Shown here one piece after another: positions 45,757 through 57,967 of a stretch of 64,000 nt of DNA. Numbering within the stretch: position 1 is the first letter of the stretch; each line of letters starts with the position of its first letter. This DNA comes from Platycnemis pennipes (Eukaryota > Arthropoda > Insecta > Odonata > Platycnemididae). The DNA is taken from positions 41,262,354-41,326,353 of the forward strand of contig OW121849.1 of assembly GCA_933228895.1 (NCBI GenBank). Direction: 5' to 3'. Below the pieces are notes generated by a model. It worked only from the letters and a program-made list of their open reading frames with translations. It was not told where the DNA came from and ran no database searches. Both the position numbers and the translations under genes were made by a program.

Positions 45757-47215
45757 ATGGAACCCGCATCCAAAGTTTGGAGTCCAAACAGGTACGTAGG
45801 ACATATTCCCCTGAGATTGCCTTGGAAAAACAACCATTTTGGTGAGCATGACCTGAATCTCTATAAAACTATCAGCGTCATATACTCAACAGGAGAAATA
45901 CCCAGGGATTTCGAGAAAAACATCATCAATCCTATTCCTAAAAAGAAGAAACGGAGAAATGCGAAAAATTTAGGACTATAAGCCTGACCACACATGCATC
46001 GAAGATATTGAAAAGGATCATCTACAGAAGAATAGAACGAAAAGCTGAAGAGTTACTGGATGAAGATCAATTCGGATTCAGAAAAAGCAAGGGAACCAGA
46101 GAAGCAATAATGGCTTTTAGGCTACTCATAGAGAAGAGAATGAAGTAGAACAAACAGACCTTCATTGCATTTGTGGACTTAGAGAAGGCCTTTCAAAAAT
46201 TAGATTGGAATTTAATGCTTGGAATTCTGAAAGGAATTCGAGTGTCATACAATGACCGAAGAATTATCCACAGCTTGTATAAAAACCGCGTAGCTGTGAT
46301 GAAATCTGGACACAGCTCTGAAGAATCAAGAATAATGAAAGGATTTAGACAAGGCTGTGCACTCTCTCCCGTAATTTTTAGTGTTTACATCGAGAGACAT
46401 CAATAAAATCAAAGAGAAGTCTTCTGGAGTGAACATCCAGGGAAAAGCAATCAGCATGCTGCGATTCGCTGATGACATAGCACTCGTAGCAGAGACAGAG
46501 AAGGATCTGAATAAGATGTTAACCACCATGGAAAAGACAATGGCTAGACATCAGCTGAAGATCAATAAGAATAAGACTTAGATATTGGTGTGCAGCAAGA
46601 GAGAAGAGGCCAAAACCAACGTTACACTAGGAAAACAAAAACTGAAAGAGGTAAAAGAGTTCTGTTACCTGGGAAGCAGATTAATCAACGAATGACGAAG
46701 CAAGAAAAAAATGCATAGTCGGTAGAATAGCTCAGGCAAAGAGGGCATTCTATCAAAAGAAGAATACACTTTCAGCTGGAAATACAAACTTAGAAGTATG
46801 GAAGCAATTCATCAGAACGTATACCTGGACCAGTGGAGAAGAAAAGGGGAGAAGCTTTCGAAATATGGTGCTATCGAAGAATGATGAAGATAAAATGGAT
46901 CGACCGAGTGACAAATGAAGAAGTCCTCGGAAGAGTGGGAGAAAAGAGAAGTCTGCTGAAAACTATAAAAAGAGGACGGGACAACTTAATCGGCGATTTC
47001 TTAAGACACGATGGCCTGATGAAGACAATCGTCGAAGGAAAAGTGAACGGGAAGAATGGAAAAGGCAGCCCTCGTATGAATTATACAGAACAGGTCGTAA
47101 AGGACGTGAAAGTGAGGAACTACGTTAATGAAGAGGTGACCGATAGAAGAATCGAGTGGAGGGCTGCTTCAAACGAATCCTAGGATTGTTGACCCACAAT
47201 GATGACGACCTGAAT
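45757..47215 (+). mobile_element. RTE-type LINE, 5' truncated
   Basis: About 1.4 kb of an RTE-clade LINE. Homology to the second copy at 63677 starts near 45835. The upstream part of the first frame (45757-45834) may be unrelated flank. The endonuclease is missing. The 3' end follows the stop at 47181-47183 and carries a short ACAATGATGACGACC tail of the GATGATG type seen at 42770 and 54010. Confidence 0.88.
45835..47183 (+). pseudogene. RTE reverse transcriptase (broken)
   Basis: Segments in order: TGEIPRDFEKNIINPIPKK (finger region, 45890); a frameshift near 45960; ERKAEELLDEDQFGFRKSKG (46040); an in-frame TAG at 46147; FVDLEKAFQKLDW (46170-46210, the catalytic Asp is present); GFRQGCALSPVIFSVYI (46340-46390); a frameshift near 46390; LRFADDIALVAETEKDLNKM (46460-46520, FADD intact); a stop at 46579; and KEFCYLGSRL (46660). 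The C-terminal part (46833-47183) has WCYRRMMKIKWIDRVTNEEV and RRIEWRAASNES. Known role: target-primed reverse transcription. With several stops and shifts it is inactive. Confidence 0.88.
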
Positions 47216-47985
47216 GTTCGGAGCATTTATTAAAATCCATTGATGAAAAGATGTGAGGGAAAGAGGAACGAGTACTTAGCGCTGGGTCCCCATCGGAATA
47301 ATCCCTCACTTGCGTGTAGTAAACCTCATGTGTGTCGTTCATAGTTTTTTCGGTCTTTCCCAATTTCTCAGAACTTTTCCGCATTTTTCCTTTCCAATTT
47401 CTTTCTAACAGCGTGGAAACTGGTTCTGACCCACACAGGACAGAAACAAACAGAGGTCCAAGAGTACAAGATGAAGAATTAGGAGTTTTTAGATGCATTC
47501 TATAGGCATTCACTCGCGCATGTTTTTTCTTTGTAAAATAATTTAAAGATTCCACTGGTAATCGATCGTAATAGATCTTGTTTTGCCAAAAGAATTATTA
47601 CGCATATATACCAAACGGTATTTTCCCCGGCTAAGAAATTCGGAGAAAAAATAGTAGCCTCTGATCGGAAGATTTTTAAAAGGATACTCCCAGCAGATCA
47701 GATATGTAAGGCATGATATCTAGATAATGGATAATTAAACTCTGTTTTGATAATCACGCAATTTCTTGGTCAGATTGCATGCCAGTTCTGAGCAGAGAAA
47801 TAGCCCCAAATATGCTATCTACCCCATATTTTATCTACGCTATCCATCACTTAAACGCGCCACAGTTTTCTAAAGTGAATAAAATGGTCATTTCTACCTT
47901 AATTTTATGAAAAATGTAATTTTTTCTGTATAATATTGCTATATTACTACGCATTAAGAGTTGCCTCCATCGTTCTCACACTGCT
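47216..47985. other. unassigned DNA
   Basis: The minus-strand frame at 47169-47555 (128 codons) has no known domain and overlaps the RTE end. No repeats recognised. Confidence 0.35.
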
Positions 47986-48059
47986 CAGAGTTATGGTTGG
48001 TTGCTATTTCGCAACCTCATATTTTTTATCAGCTATTGTTCATTAGTACATGGTAATTA

Positions 48060-48560
48060 GTACATGTACATGGTAACTGCTAACGTCAGGCAGGCTGCCA
48101 CTTCTTCTACTGCCTGCTACACTGTACCTACACTCTTGTCTACTCTCCTTGTCACCCTGCATTCCAATAGTTGTTATTCCACCCAGCTGTTATTCCAATA
48201 GGCACTGAAACTCGGTACACTACTGCTAAAGGCTAGTAAGAGATGAGAGTGCATGCGCACAGAAGCAGTTAATTTAAACAGAAGTGGCAGAAGTAATTGA
48301 CCTTTAGCAGGAGAAAAGAGCGTGTGCGCTGTTAAGCAGTTGATTTTCACAGTAGCAGGAGAGGAGAGCAGATACGACAAGCAGCTGATTTAGCAGTTAG
48401 ATTTAGCGGGACAGGATTTAGCATGCTCCGTGAAACAGCTAATTTAGCAGCAGATTTAGCTGTTGATTTTCGCAGAAGCAGAAAAAAAGAGCATGCGCCT
48501 TGGAAGCAGTTAAATGCAGCATTAGCAGTAGAGGAGAGCGCAAAATGAATAGCATCGGAT
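48060..48560. repeat. degenerate AGCAG/GCAGTTGATTTAGCAG repeat array
   Basis: Short words of the form GCAG-TT-GATTTAGCAG recur about every 20-40 bp across 48230-48550 (for example GCAGCTGATTTAGCAG, AGCAGCAGATTTAGCTG, GCAGTTAAATGCAGC). The minus-strand frames at 48174-48380 and 48347-48571 result from this repetition. Similar AGCAG words occur near the right end of the hAT-like element just downstream, so this may be subterminal DNA of a related transposon. Confidence 0.6.
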
Positions 48561-48682
48561 GACCACGACACAGTGTCGTGTGTCAGGGTTGTTCCGGCCG
48601 GCGAGTGGCGACTGTGTGTCGATCTCGACTCCCTTACTTTCTAAGGGCCCGGCTCCGTTCCGCTCAGTGTAATAGTCTATTA

Positions 48683-49059
48683 TAGGGGTGGGCAACCTTT
48701 TTGAGAGTACGTGCCAAAATTTCTAAAACTAAATTTTTCATGTTCAAACAATTTTTTAATTTGAGCTCTTGATGCTTGATCTGTGAGTGATTAATCAAAT
48801 TGGCAAAAAAATGACTAAATGAAAAAAATACGATTTTAAATTTCTGCAACATATCTTCAAGTTAGCCTTATTAGCATCGTAGCAGGTTTGATTTGGTCTT
48901 CAAATTAGGTCTAGACCATCAGAGCTTAAAAATTATTGTTATTCCATGACTCCGTTAGGATTAGCAGTTGCTAAAATAAGCTGCTATTTCCTACTGCGAA
49001 TTTGGGTTTAGCAGTCGACGTTAGCAAATTCTAGGAAATAGCAGTTTTGCCCACCCCTG
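48683..49059. mobile_element. non-autonomous hAT-like element (candidate)
   Basis: The left end reads AGGGGTGGGCAACCTTTTTG, and the right end read in reverse is CAGGGGTGGGCAAAACTGC. The shared GGGGTGGGCAA word is typical of hAT terminal repeats. The right subterminal part has several AGCAG / CTGCTA words. The interior has no transposase. I could not identify a clean 8-bp duplication, and the first base on the left is altered. Confidence 0.6.
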
Positions 49060-49064
49060 CTCGG

Positions 49065-52000
49065 AGTATTACTGTCATAAGGTATAGAACTAGAAGTATT
49101 TCGTATTTTCACATTGGGTTTCAAATCTATCGCTATATCTAAATCTATCTATCATAAGTTATAAAACGAGCCTAATTGCATGTATTCATAGATAAAATGA
49201 GACATGGTCATTTAAATGAAATGATATCTTTACAATTGAAAACCTTATTTGTTCGGAAAAAGTTGCTATTATCTCTGCAAATATAATGACATGGCACCGC
49301 ACTTCAGACACATATCAAGAGGAAAGGATGATTTTAATCCATCATTATTTTGTATCATAGATGTATTTATCGCCCCGATCTCATCGGTATGCGGTACCAT
49401 CTTACTTGGATGATGTTTGTTCCAAGCCTTCAAGTCAACTCTGTTTCTTTTGACCTTGGCATTCGTGCCTGAGTGGAGGTAAGTTGATCCATGAAAGGGT
49501 AAGGCCTTAACTATTAAAAAATATCAATCGTTTGAAGGTTGGGTAAGATGTAACAATAATTCTTTATCAAGGCCGCTAATTGGCTGTGAGCGATGTAGCT
49601 CAATTTGTTTTCTGGAAATCCCATGCTTGAAGTGTCTCACAGAATTTATTTTTCAACAGGTTACACGTTTGATAGTTAAACGATCATATCACTAAAAAAA
49701 ATCATCGGTACATCTCCCTGGACAGAAAAGAACATTTTTGAGATGCTAAAATAGGCATGGGAAGCAGGGAAAATTATTCTTGAATTACTCTTTATAGAAT
49801 AGATATTTTTTTTTAATCCTAGAGAGGTTTGCTTAAAGAAGCGAAAGGGAGAAGGTATTAAAAAACAAATTATGGTGACAGCATATTTAACATAATCTGA
49901 TAAAGATGAGGTCTTATAAAATATATATAAATCTAAATATTATCATAGAGTTCGGAACCTGTACCTCTACCTGTACCTCTACTTGCAGACCTATAACTAT
50001 ACTTTTACCACCGGAAATGGCGAAAAGAAAATTTCTGGAAACACCCTAAAATGTAGATGTTTCATGATTAACTCCACAGGGTCATAAGCTTCTGTTAGGG
50101 GTAAGCAGTAAACTGGCTTGGAAATTAATAGGCAACAATTGAGTGTGTCAAGAGAAAATAATCATTTTATGTAAAATATTCTCACTGTGCTTGCTCCACC
50201 ATTTAACTTTTATTGACGATTTGTTTGTACAAACGTACGTAATCCTAGGCGGAAGCATCATTATTAATTATTTGGTACGTCACAGAATACTACTGAAGGA
50301 CCGAAAAATTCCCAGTACCTCATTTAGGTGAAAATTTTAATATACTCATCCCAATAGTGAATTTATTTAAACAGGGCGAATTCGGCAAAAAATAACCTCT
50401 GACGAGTATTGATCAGGGAGAAATTCATTCATGTTTTTCCCTGGTAGCGCGTGATTTTACTGGACTGGAAAAAACGTCGTTTTCTGCGGAAGAGTCCTGG
50501 ACATGTTTTGTGAATCACGCCACGGTGAGACTTGTCACTTCAAGGGAACTAATTGCTAATAGACTCGTTAGGTTTCCCCAGCGAATTGATAATAGTAATA
50601 CTATTCACCTATATTCTTCGTGATAATTGAAAACAACATTTTAGGTAATTTTTTATTTGCTTAGATTTTAATAGAGGCAAAAGCTTTAGGTTTCCAAAAT
50701 GGTGACCAAAGTAAGAGATGAAGTTCACCCTGATCGTACGTATTTTAATAAGAAGTCAAGTCCTTCCGATAGGGCGTACTAATTATTCCTAGAAATATAC
50801 ATATCACATTCATTAGGATATCTAATTATTCCAGAATCTGTGCCATGTTTCCATCTGCTGATCCACATTCATCACCGGTAAATCAAGAGTGGAAATCAAG
50901 ACGGCATTACAGATAACTTTTGATGACCGTTGCTGCCATAGCATAAAAAAAAACGTTCTTCTGAAGCACAATGATCGCATTTTCCTCAAGGTTCACTCTT
51001 TGAATGTAATCCGCCATTTGAATGATCAGACAAAGTTTGAGAACAAAGATCACTAGTCCTCATACCTACGTTCTCACAACTACACAGCTATAGAAAGCGA
51101 AATGAATATCCAATTTCATGGAACCCGCGAGCAATTACTGAATGAGATGATCTCTTGTTCCTAAAAATTGAAATAAATAGGAGGAACCAAGGTCTTTTTT
51201 CCCTCAAAGATACAATGAATTAATTAAATCTTTGCATTAAGTAACAAAACTTAGAAATCAAAAACCAACTCTAAATCAGTTGTAATTGGATTGAGCCACG
51301 TGATTGTTCGCTACAGGAGAAGAGAAAATGCTCATCACTGGCAATAAAATGCCGGCGAATGACGAGAACAGAGAGAAATATTCACAGCACAACACAATCA
51401 TGAGCAGGTCATCATTTCTCACCGCGATAAAGGAATACTTTGCGATAGCTATCCAGGCGATGGCACGACTAAGATTATGGAAATACGAACGTCACGTTTT
51501 CATCACGAATGAGTTTTTTTTTTCTTTCCTTTATGCAAGCGAAGGGTGAAGGTAAAATAAACTGTGATCTCACCGAGGATAATTTACTTTCTTTGTATAA
51601 CAAAAGGAGATACGATGACATTTCAGCTATAGGGATATTACTTAGGGATTCATACGAGTCTTTTAATTGTTATCTAATGGTTTCATCAGGAAAATAATGC
51701 AACAGTTTTACTTTTCTTGGTTAAGTTGCGAGGCACAAGGAAAGTTTTGTGCCCTGAACCGGTCAGGGGTTTTTCTACCACATAGAGACATCAAATGCGT
51801 ATAATATAATTTACGATCCCTAAAGTAAATATTAATCAAGCCAGTTTAAGTGGTAGGGGAGGAGAAGAAAAGGAATTTCAATCGAAGCAGATTTCAATTA
51901 ACAATGATATACCTTTAATAATAAAAAAGTGTACTTTTAGCAACAGGAAAAATACTGCTTAAGTACAGATTTTCAAAAATTAGGAATGGGCACCATGCAA

Positions 52001-52555
52001 AATGTTACAAAACGCTCATTAACTCATTAAAGATTAATCAAAAGCAGTATTGTACACCAAAACATTGAATTATAATTTAAAATTTTGAGATGAGATCAGT
52101 TTTTCTGCGCCACGACGATTTGTAATATCCACGAAATATCTAAAGGGAGGTTGATAAGAAATGCATGACGCAATCAATGCAAATGCAATCAATTAGGTAT
52201 TTAAGGGTCAATGTAAGCGTGCATAATTGTTTCAATGGCCTTTCAGGCAACCTCGGCCGAGGAAACTAATAAAAAAACATCAACCGCATTTTGGTGGCAT
52301 TGGAGCCATTGGAGCAAATTTTCTTCCCACAATAATCGCTACTTTCCGATGAACTAATATTTTAAGTCGGGTTTCCAAGTATTACTAAAATTAATGTTAA
52401 GAAGTTATTTTCAGAACATAGGTCCAAATAAAATATTACTAGAGAGGAAAATTACTATAATTTAAGACAGGATGTGAATAATAATATTTCAACAAAAACT
52501 TTAGTAAGAATATAAGATACAAGCAATGGAAGCGTCAGTTTGCATAAAATAATTG
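49065..52555. other. long AT-rich unassigned stretch
   Basis: About 3.5 kb without a recognised gene or repeat. Small frames (50143-50331, 51304-51549, 51509-51697, all plus) have no known domains. A CCTCTACCTGTACCTCTAC micro-repeat lies near 49964-49985. Confidence 0.4.
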
Positions 52556-52628
52556 CATCTTTTTGGGATCTTCACCTCCTGGCACACACCCTTACGGTAG
52601 TTCGTAGTGTATTACTAGGATGTAGGCG
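52555..52628 (+). mobile_element. diverged LINE 3' end
   Basis: GGGATCTTCACCTCCTGGCA, CACACCCTTACGGTAGTTCG and TAGGATGTAGGCG match the shared hairpin and tail, with mutations in both arms. It is old and very short. Confidence 0.5.
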
Positions 52629-53060
52629 TTAGATTTCCACAGTACATATAAAATCAGACAAACTGCTTATCATTGTTTACTGGTATTTTAATAGCAGAAT
52701 ATAGCCGGCAATCTTTCCATTTAATGGTCAGCAATGATTGATTTATGTTCCTTGAGTCATCATTCTCATTATATAGTAAGCACTTATGGCTTGGTGTGAT
52801 GACTACTAATGCAATTCAGTGTCATATCATTACTGAATCAAATATTCTTACGACCCTGATGATATGGACTCTTCGATGAAACCGGTCGTAACCATTAAAA
52901 ATTTCTGTGAAAGTGTTACAAAGTTGTACTTTACATTAAGAACATGAAATTACATAAAGTTGGGCCTGAAACCATCAAGTTCATATTCTTACACAGCTAC
53001 AGATTCATAAAAATATTTTATTTCTATGCTCATTTCTATTATAGTCTATTATTACCGTAA
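52629..53060. other. unassigned DNA
   Basis: No recognised feature. Confidence 0.35.
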
Positions 53061-53080
53061 GAGTAAGCGTCATTGACGTG

Positions 53081-53201
53081 TTTTCGTAAAGTCTTCTCGG
53101 GCTTTCCACCGGGTTAAATATTGGTATAACACCAACGTTTCGAACGTTGGTGTTATACCAATATTTAACCCGGTGGAAAGCCCGAGAAGACTTTACGAAA
53201 A
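53081..53201. repeat. palindrome with 59-bp arms
   Basis: The left arm 53081-53139 and the right arm 53143-53201 are exact reverse complements with a 3-bp centre (TCG). The right arm contains TTAACCCGGTGGAAAGCCCG, AGAAGACTTTACGAA, homologous to 2161-2205. A 16-bp direct repeat, GTCATTGACGTGTTTT, lies at 53069-53084 and 53231-53246, partly within the left arm. Perfect arms imply a recent origin, or gene conversion or foldback synthesis. Confidence 0.95.
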
Positions 53202-53249
53202 TAATTCGCCGGGAAAGAATTAAATCCTATGTCATTGACGTGTTTTTGT

Positions 53250-53755
53250 TGACTACCCTTTATATTATTGCTCTGCCCGCAAATATGGCAATTAAACTTA
53301 CCCACGATGTTTATTTACTTCTGAATAGTTACTATCCTACTTAGTTTTGGGAGGAACTGGATGAACGCGGAATAAGAGGGATACGGCAATGTGTAGCGAA
53401 CAAAATGAGAAAGTTGTTATGCAAAATGCAAATATTAGTAATCAAATTGATGCAATTAATTCTAACGTTTAAAGGATATCATTGGGTGCTGAGAAAGTGA
53501 GACAAAGAGCGAAATAATCTCAGCAATTAACACATTTAAAGGATTAGCTTATAGGAGGAGCAATTCCTAACGGAAGATTCACATTTTAATATTTATTTAA
53601 TATTTATATAGGTAATTCATTATATGACATAATATTTTATGCAATAAAAATAATTAAATTATTAATCATAGAGGTTTGAATTTGTTATTTTATTTTCAAT
53701 ACTATTAGATTATAGTTGTCTATTTACACGTGCACATAAGGATATATCATCAATT
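53250..53755. other. AT-rich unassigned DNA
   Basis: No recognised gene. A small frame at 53147-53344 starts inside the palindrome and is not credible. Confidence 0.35.
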
Positions 53756-53759
53756 AGGA

Positions 53760-54025
53760 GTAGAAATCTCATTCGAAGTCTAAACAAAAGAAGGAAAAAC
53801 TTCTTCCGATGCATCTGTGGGCAAGATTGCTCCTAGAGGGAAAAGTGAATGAGAAGATCGGCATAAGGCCACAGGTGAGATATATGGGACACAGATGAGA
53901 TACTAACGAATAATGTAGAGGAAAAATATGTTGATTTGAAGAGATTATCCAATAGTAGAGTTGAGTGTAGCGTTGCGTTTCAACAAATTTTAAGAACAAT
54001 ATCTGGTAATGATGGTGACTAGGTT
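53760..54025 (+). mobile_element. RTE-type LINE 3' terminus
   Basis: It reads ARLLLEGKVNEKIGIRPQVR (with frameshifts) and further YVDLKRLSNSRVEC, equivalent to the DGLMKTIVEGKVNGKNGKG...RRIEW region of the copy at 45757. It ends with a GGTAATGATGGTGACT tail. Diverged and truncated. Confidence 0.7.
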
Positions 54026-55330
54026 AAAGATTTTTTTAATTCTCTACCTTTATGGAAAGGGACATTGTAATGGAAAAAACGACTTCAATGACTTACGGGA
54101 AATTAACGCCAAGATCTTAAAGGAGGTCATGAATTATCCATGGCCATTGGAGTCGTTTATCATTCCACGTACATACCTACTTTGCAAGCACCCTAAATGT
54201 TTTAAATTTGGTTCTCTGTCAGTGGAAAATTCAAACGATAAAATTAATTTGAAATTTAAACCGCGCATTAACCCTGAGATGGCAGAAATTTGGGCATAAT
54301 TTTGATTACCATAACGTGTTTTCGTTGAAGAACATTCTCAGCAATCAAATGCGATATAATCACGATATCATGCGATATCATATGCAAAACACGATATCAT
54401 CGAAGCCTCCCTCCCAGAAGCTAGTCGCTGACGTAAATGCGTGGATTATGGCTATTTTTTAAATAAACATTACGATTAATTCCTGAAAATGTCGAATGGA
54501 ATGGAAGAATATTGTTGTAGCCGGTGCAATAAACTGGATACTCGATTAATACATGAACTGAGGAAGTAATATTGGAGTAAGTATTGGTGCTATGGATGGT
54601 TCTTTAACCTGTGAACTATTTGGTGCCTTTACTTGAGAGAACACCAATACCGACGACGGGTTTCTCTCCCTAATTTCATCCCCTTTGTATCAAACCAACG
54701 ATTCTGCAACCTATCCCTGATTGCTCAAGTGAACTATGATGCGTCTCTCTGTGACTGTCTTTGAACATCTCAGCTAAACAACTACTAAAACCTCACAAAT
54801 ACCATCTACTTCCGGGTTGAAGTTCTCTTTAAGGAAGGATCATGACTTGGAACCAAGCAAGTACACAGGAAACTTTGAGGCCATCCTCTTGGTACCCTGA
54901 AAGTCATCTCGAAGGGGTATGGCAGGACTTACATAATCATCAAGCTTGCAAGACGAATGCATACTGATCACTGGTCACTGATTACACTTCTATGTTAAGA
55001 GAAGCGTTGTCGGTCATGCATGAACCAGAAACGGGCATTTAAAACATTATGCTCTTTCAGTTACCTACGATGACGTCCCCGGAAGAGGTTTTGAATGTCA
55101 GCTGCTGGAAAAATGAGACCTATGCGTGGCAGGAGAAGATAAACACGCATTAAGTACATGCAATAGATACAATAATGATTTTTAAAGGAAGTATGAATGC
55201 AACTAAACAATTAGTAAAGTGCCCCATACTTTCGAGGACACGCTAACATTCCCGGCAAAGACGTTGGACATCAGGAGTCGAGAAAACAGGAGTATTTTTA
55301 CGATCCACACGTAGTTAAAAAAATTTCAAA
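54026..55330. other. unassigned DNA
   Basis: A 96-codon frame (54009-54299, plus) has no recognised domain and begins in the RTE tail. A cluster of CGATATCAT words (54350-54405) makes a short dyad-rich patch. A weak SINE family 1 resemblance occurs near 54640-54680 (CGACGACGGGTTTCTCTCCC). Confidence 0.4.
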
Positions 55331-55339
55331 GTTTTACGA

Positions 55340-56130
55340 CGAGAGCAGGGAAGGCATGAGGGAGGGAGGGATGTGAGTCGGAAAAGAAAAGGGTTGAGAT
55401 GACCCAGCTACGGCTCGAGGATGAGAAAGATTTCGAGTTCCCTCGGTTGCGGGGGAAGGGAGGGCTTGTGACACCCGGGCAGGGAAAGGGGGAGAGGCAG
55501 CATTACTCGGAGCTTGCGTTGGGCGCGAGGTAGGGGCGTGACCGGGTAAGTGAGCGAGTTGGAGCAGGGGGGTCAGGGACCAAGGGAAGATGAGGGAGCC
55601 GTGGAACGTCGCTCCTAGCAACGAAAGAAGAGGAGGTCATTCAACCCACAACACACCATCTCCCTCCCTTTTTTTCCACTTTTCCGACACTTTTTTTATA
55701 CCCCCCCCCAATCTTTTTTTCCACCCCATCTTGCCTTCACTTGCACCCCCTCCCTTTCTTCCCCAAACCTCCATCCCGCCCACCCGACTCCTCACGGGAC
55801 CACCCTTTACTCACTCACCTCTCCCCCTTTCTCTCCCTCCCCCCCTCAAAGAGAGCACGACCGTCTTATTTTTATTCTCCACTCTCCCGGCGAGTCTTCG
55901 GTGTCGGGGGTGGGAGCGCCTCAGCGGAGGAGATCGAGAGGTACGGGGAGAGGAAGGGGTTGAGGTGCGTTTCGGTTGAGGTGGGAGGGTGGGGGAAGGA
56001 TACTGGCGGAGGAGGGTGGGAGATGGTTGGGGGGTTATTTGGGAGGGATGGGGAGGAGTAGCTCGTCGGGTTGCCGTACGCGCGTTTTAAAATTTAGGGG
56101 GAAGGGAGGGGGTAGGGGGCGGAAGAAGAG
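55340..56130. other. GC/CpG island with pyrimidine-to-purine switch
   Basis: Purine-biased at 55350-55600, strongly pyrimidine-rich at 55655-55860 with C and T runs, then strongly purine-rich at 55900-56130 with many GGG runs. The layout resembles 16195-16560. Frames of up to 129 codons are low-complexity. Confidence 0.45.
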
Positions 56131-56612
56131 AGAATGTAAGAGAGCTTTGGAACAATGATGAGCGACGCAAATGGTCTGCATCCTTCTTAAAAATCACATT
56201 TAGAGATAAGATAAAAGCTAAACATGAACATACATACACTCTCAATGTAATAATAAAATGAAAAGAACTTTTAAAGGTTCCCAGAGGAAAACTTAAATGC
56301 TTCCATTCGTCATATTTTGGTGATGGAACGTACCCCATGGTCTAAGAGGTACGCGCTTATTTTCCTTCGTGATAATAATCTCGTTCAAATTTTCTTTAAA
56401 TAAGTCGAAGTTTCACTCACAGTTGAATGATTTTCTCAATAAAAACTATAAAGACAGCAGAAAAAATATAAAATTTTTCGTTGATAAAAATATTAATATG
56501 AAAAATGCAGTATCACAGCCAGTTTCCGTGTTTGTCAACGAAATTAGTAACAAAGAGTGAATGAGTTCAATAATTATTGTTCATTCACCAATATTAAGGA
56601 TTTTGAATCTAA

Positions 56613-56830
56613 ATGATGGTGTGGTAGCCCAGCGGGTAGAATTTTGGGATGCTTACAGGAGGTCCAAAGATTGAATCGGAGACAGGCCCCAACACATTTT
56701 CAGTTAGAACCAAGCTGAGCGATTTCCTGAGTACAAGATCTTACTGGGAGATAACAGGTGGCGCAGGGAAAGGATGTAGCTCCCGATGCGTTAATGTCAC
56801 TCGCAGTTGGGCTTAATACAAGGATAGTTC
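56613..56830 (+). mobile_element. tRNA-derived SINE (further family)
   Basis: GATGGTGTGGTAGCCCAGCG resembles a tRNA A-box region, followed by a degenerate B box (AAGATTGAATCGG) and a body with GATTTCCTGAGTACAAGATC and GGTGGCGCAGGGAAAGGATG. Only one copy was seen here. Confidence 0.55.
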
Positions 56831-57180
56831 TGCTTCACCAACCGATCCGACCTTCGAGTTTCACACGAGAGATAAAGAGAGAACAGATAAAGAAGAGAGA
56901 ACAAAGTTCATGAAACGATGATGAGCATTCGAGCAGTGAGCATGGAAGAATGATGACGCAGTCACCTGCATCCCTTCTTCGATTCTTTCATGACTTCGAT
57001 AGAATTCTAATATGAACAATGATAAAAGCGAATTCACATTTGTTCTAGCTCATCGCTGAATGATTAAATGAATAAACTCCTACAGAAAATAAGAGACATT
57101 AAAGTATCTAATTATTTATTTTTATGGTAGATTACTGCAGAACGATTTTGATTTTCCAGATCCACTTTTAGTTTTCGGTA
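56831..57180. other. unassigned DNA
   Basis: No recognised feature. Confidence 0.35.
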
Positions 57181-57184
57181 GATA

Positions 57185-57472
57185 CTGGATGGCCCCTGGC
57201 ATATCCGCCAGAATTAGTATGTTATTGGGTTAGGGAAGGGATGTTTCACAGATCGATTCAATTGGGGAGGGAAATCGTGCATTAAAATTAGATTGTTCTG
57301 AACAAAAGGCGCCCAGAGGTCCAGAGTTTAACATTCCATCCGACGGACTGAGCACCGAACTTGAAGTGCTTACCTCACAGGGCTCCAGGAGAGACTGCTT
57401 GCCCCTGAAAAATGTCTTCCTCCGAAGGGATTCAAATGCGAGCCCTCAGGATGAGAAGTCGAGTTATGGAAG
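57185..57472 (-). mobile_element. SINE family 1, diverged
   Basis: AAAGGCGCCCAGAGG, CATTCCATCCGACGGACTGA and GCACCGAACTTGAAGTGC match the family 1 body. The B-box region is mutated (GGGATTCAAATGCGAG). The tail part is poorly conserved. Confidence 0.75.
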
Positions 57473-57721
57473 GATCCAACACAGTCATTTGGTGGAATGC
57501 TCAGAGCAGCAATTATGTTCAGTTTAATGAAAAAGGATTAAAATAGTACGCCGCAAAAAAAATATTTTTTTGATGCACACAATAAACTGATTTTTGACTG
57601 TATCATTTGAGGATAATTCAACTATAGGTTGATGCTAGATCCGCTTGAGCATTTACACATGAACATATAATGTAATATAGAGGATAGGATGAATGTGTAC
57701 ACTCTAACGTAAAAAAATGAG

Positions 57722-57967
57722 TGTTCATCCAAGGGTTGGTTTTTGATAAGTGATGCTCACCCCGTAGTGAGCCATTGGCGTGTAAAATTCACACATTCAG
57801 GGTAGGGGGGCCAATTCCTTTCCCTAGGCCACCTGCTATTTTCTACGACGTTCTGACACACACAAAATATAATCGCGAAGAGTTTTAGATGGGGGTGATT
57901 CTGTCTGGAATATGAAGCCGGGACCGCCTGCAGCTAGGCGCTCTACCCTCTAAGCCACCACGACCCC
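57722..57967 (-). mobile_element. SINE family 2
   Basis: Second copy of the element at 42112: AAGGGTTGGTTTTTGATAAG, CACACATTCAGGGTAGGGGG and the head region ending CCACCACGACCCCC. Both copies are in the same orientation. This one lacks part of the B-box arm. Confidence 0.87.

Noticed and set aside
53147..53344. frame beginning in the right arm of the palindrome
   Set aside because: It starts inside a repeat that is an exact inverted copy and has no domain.
54009..54299. 96-codon plus-strand frame
   Set aside because: The start codon lies in an RTE LINE tail and no domain is recognisable. An exon of an unknown gene cannot be excluded, but nothing supports it.
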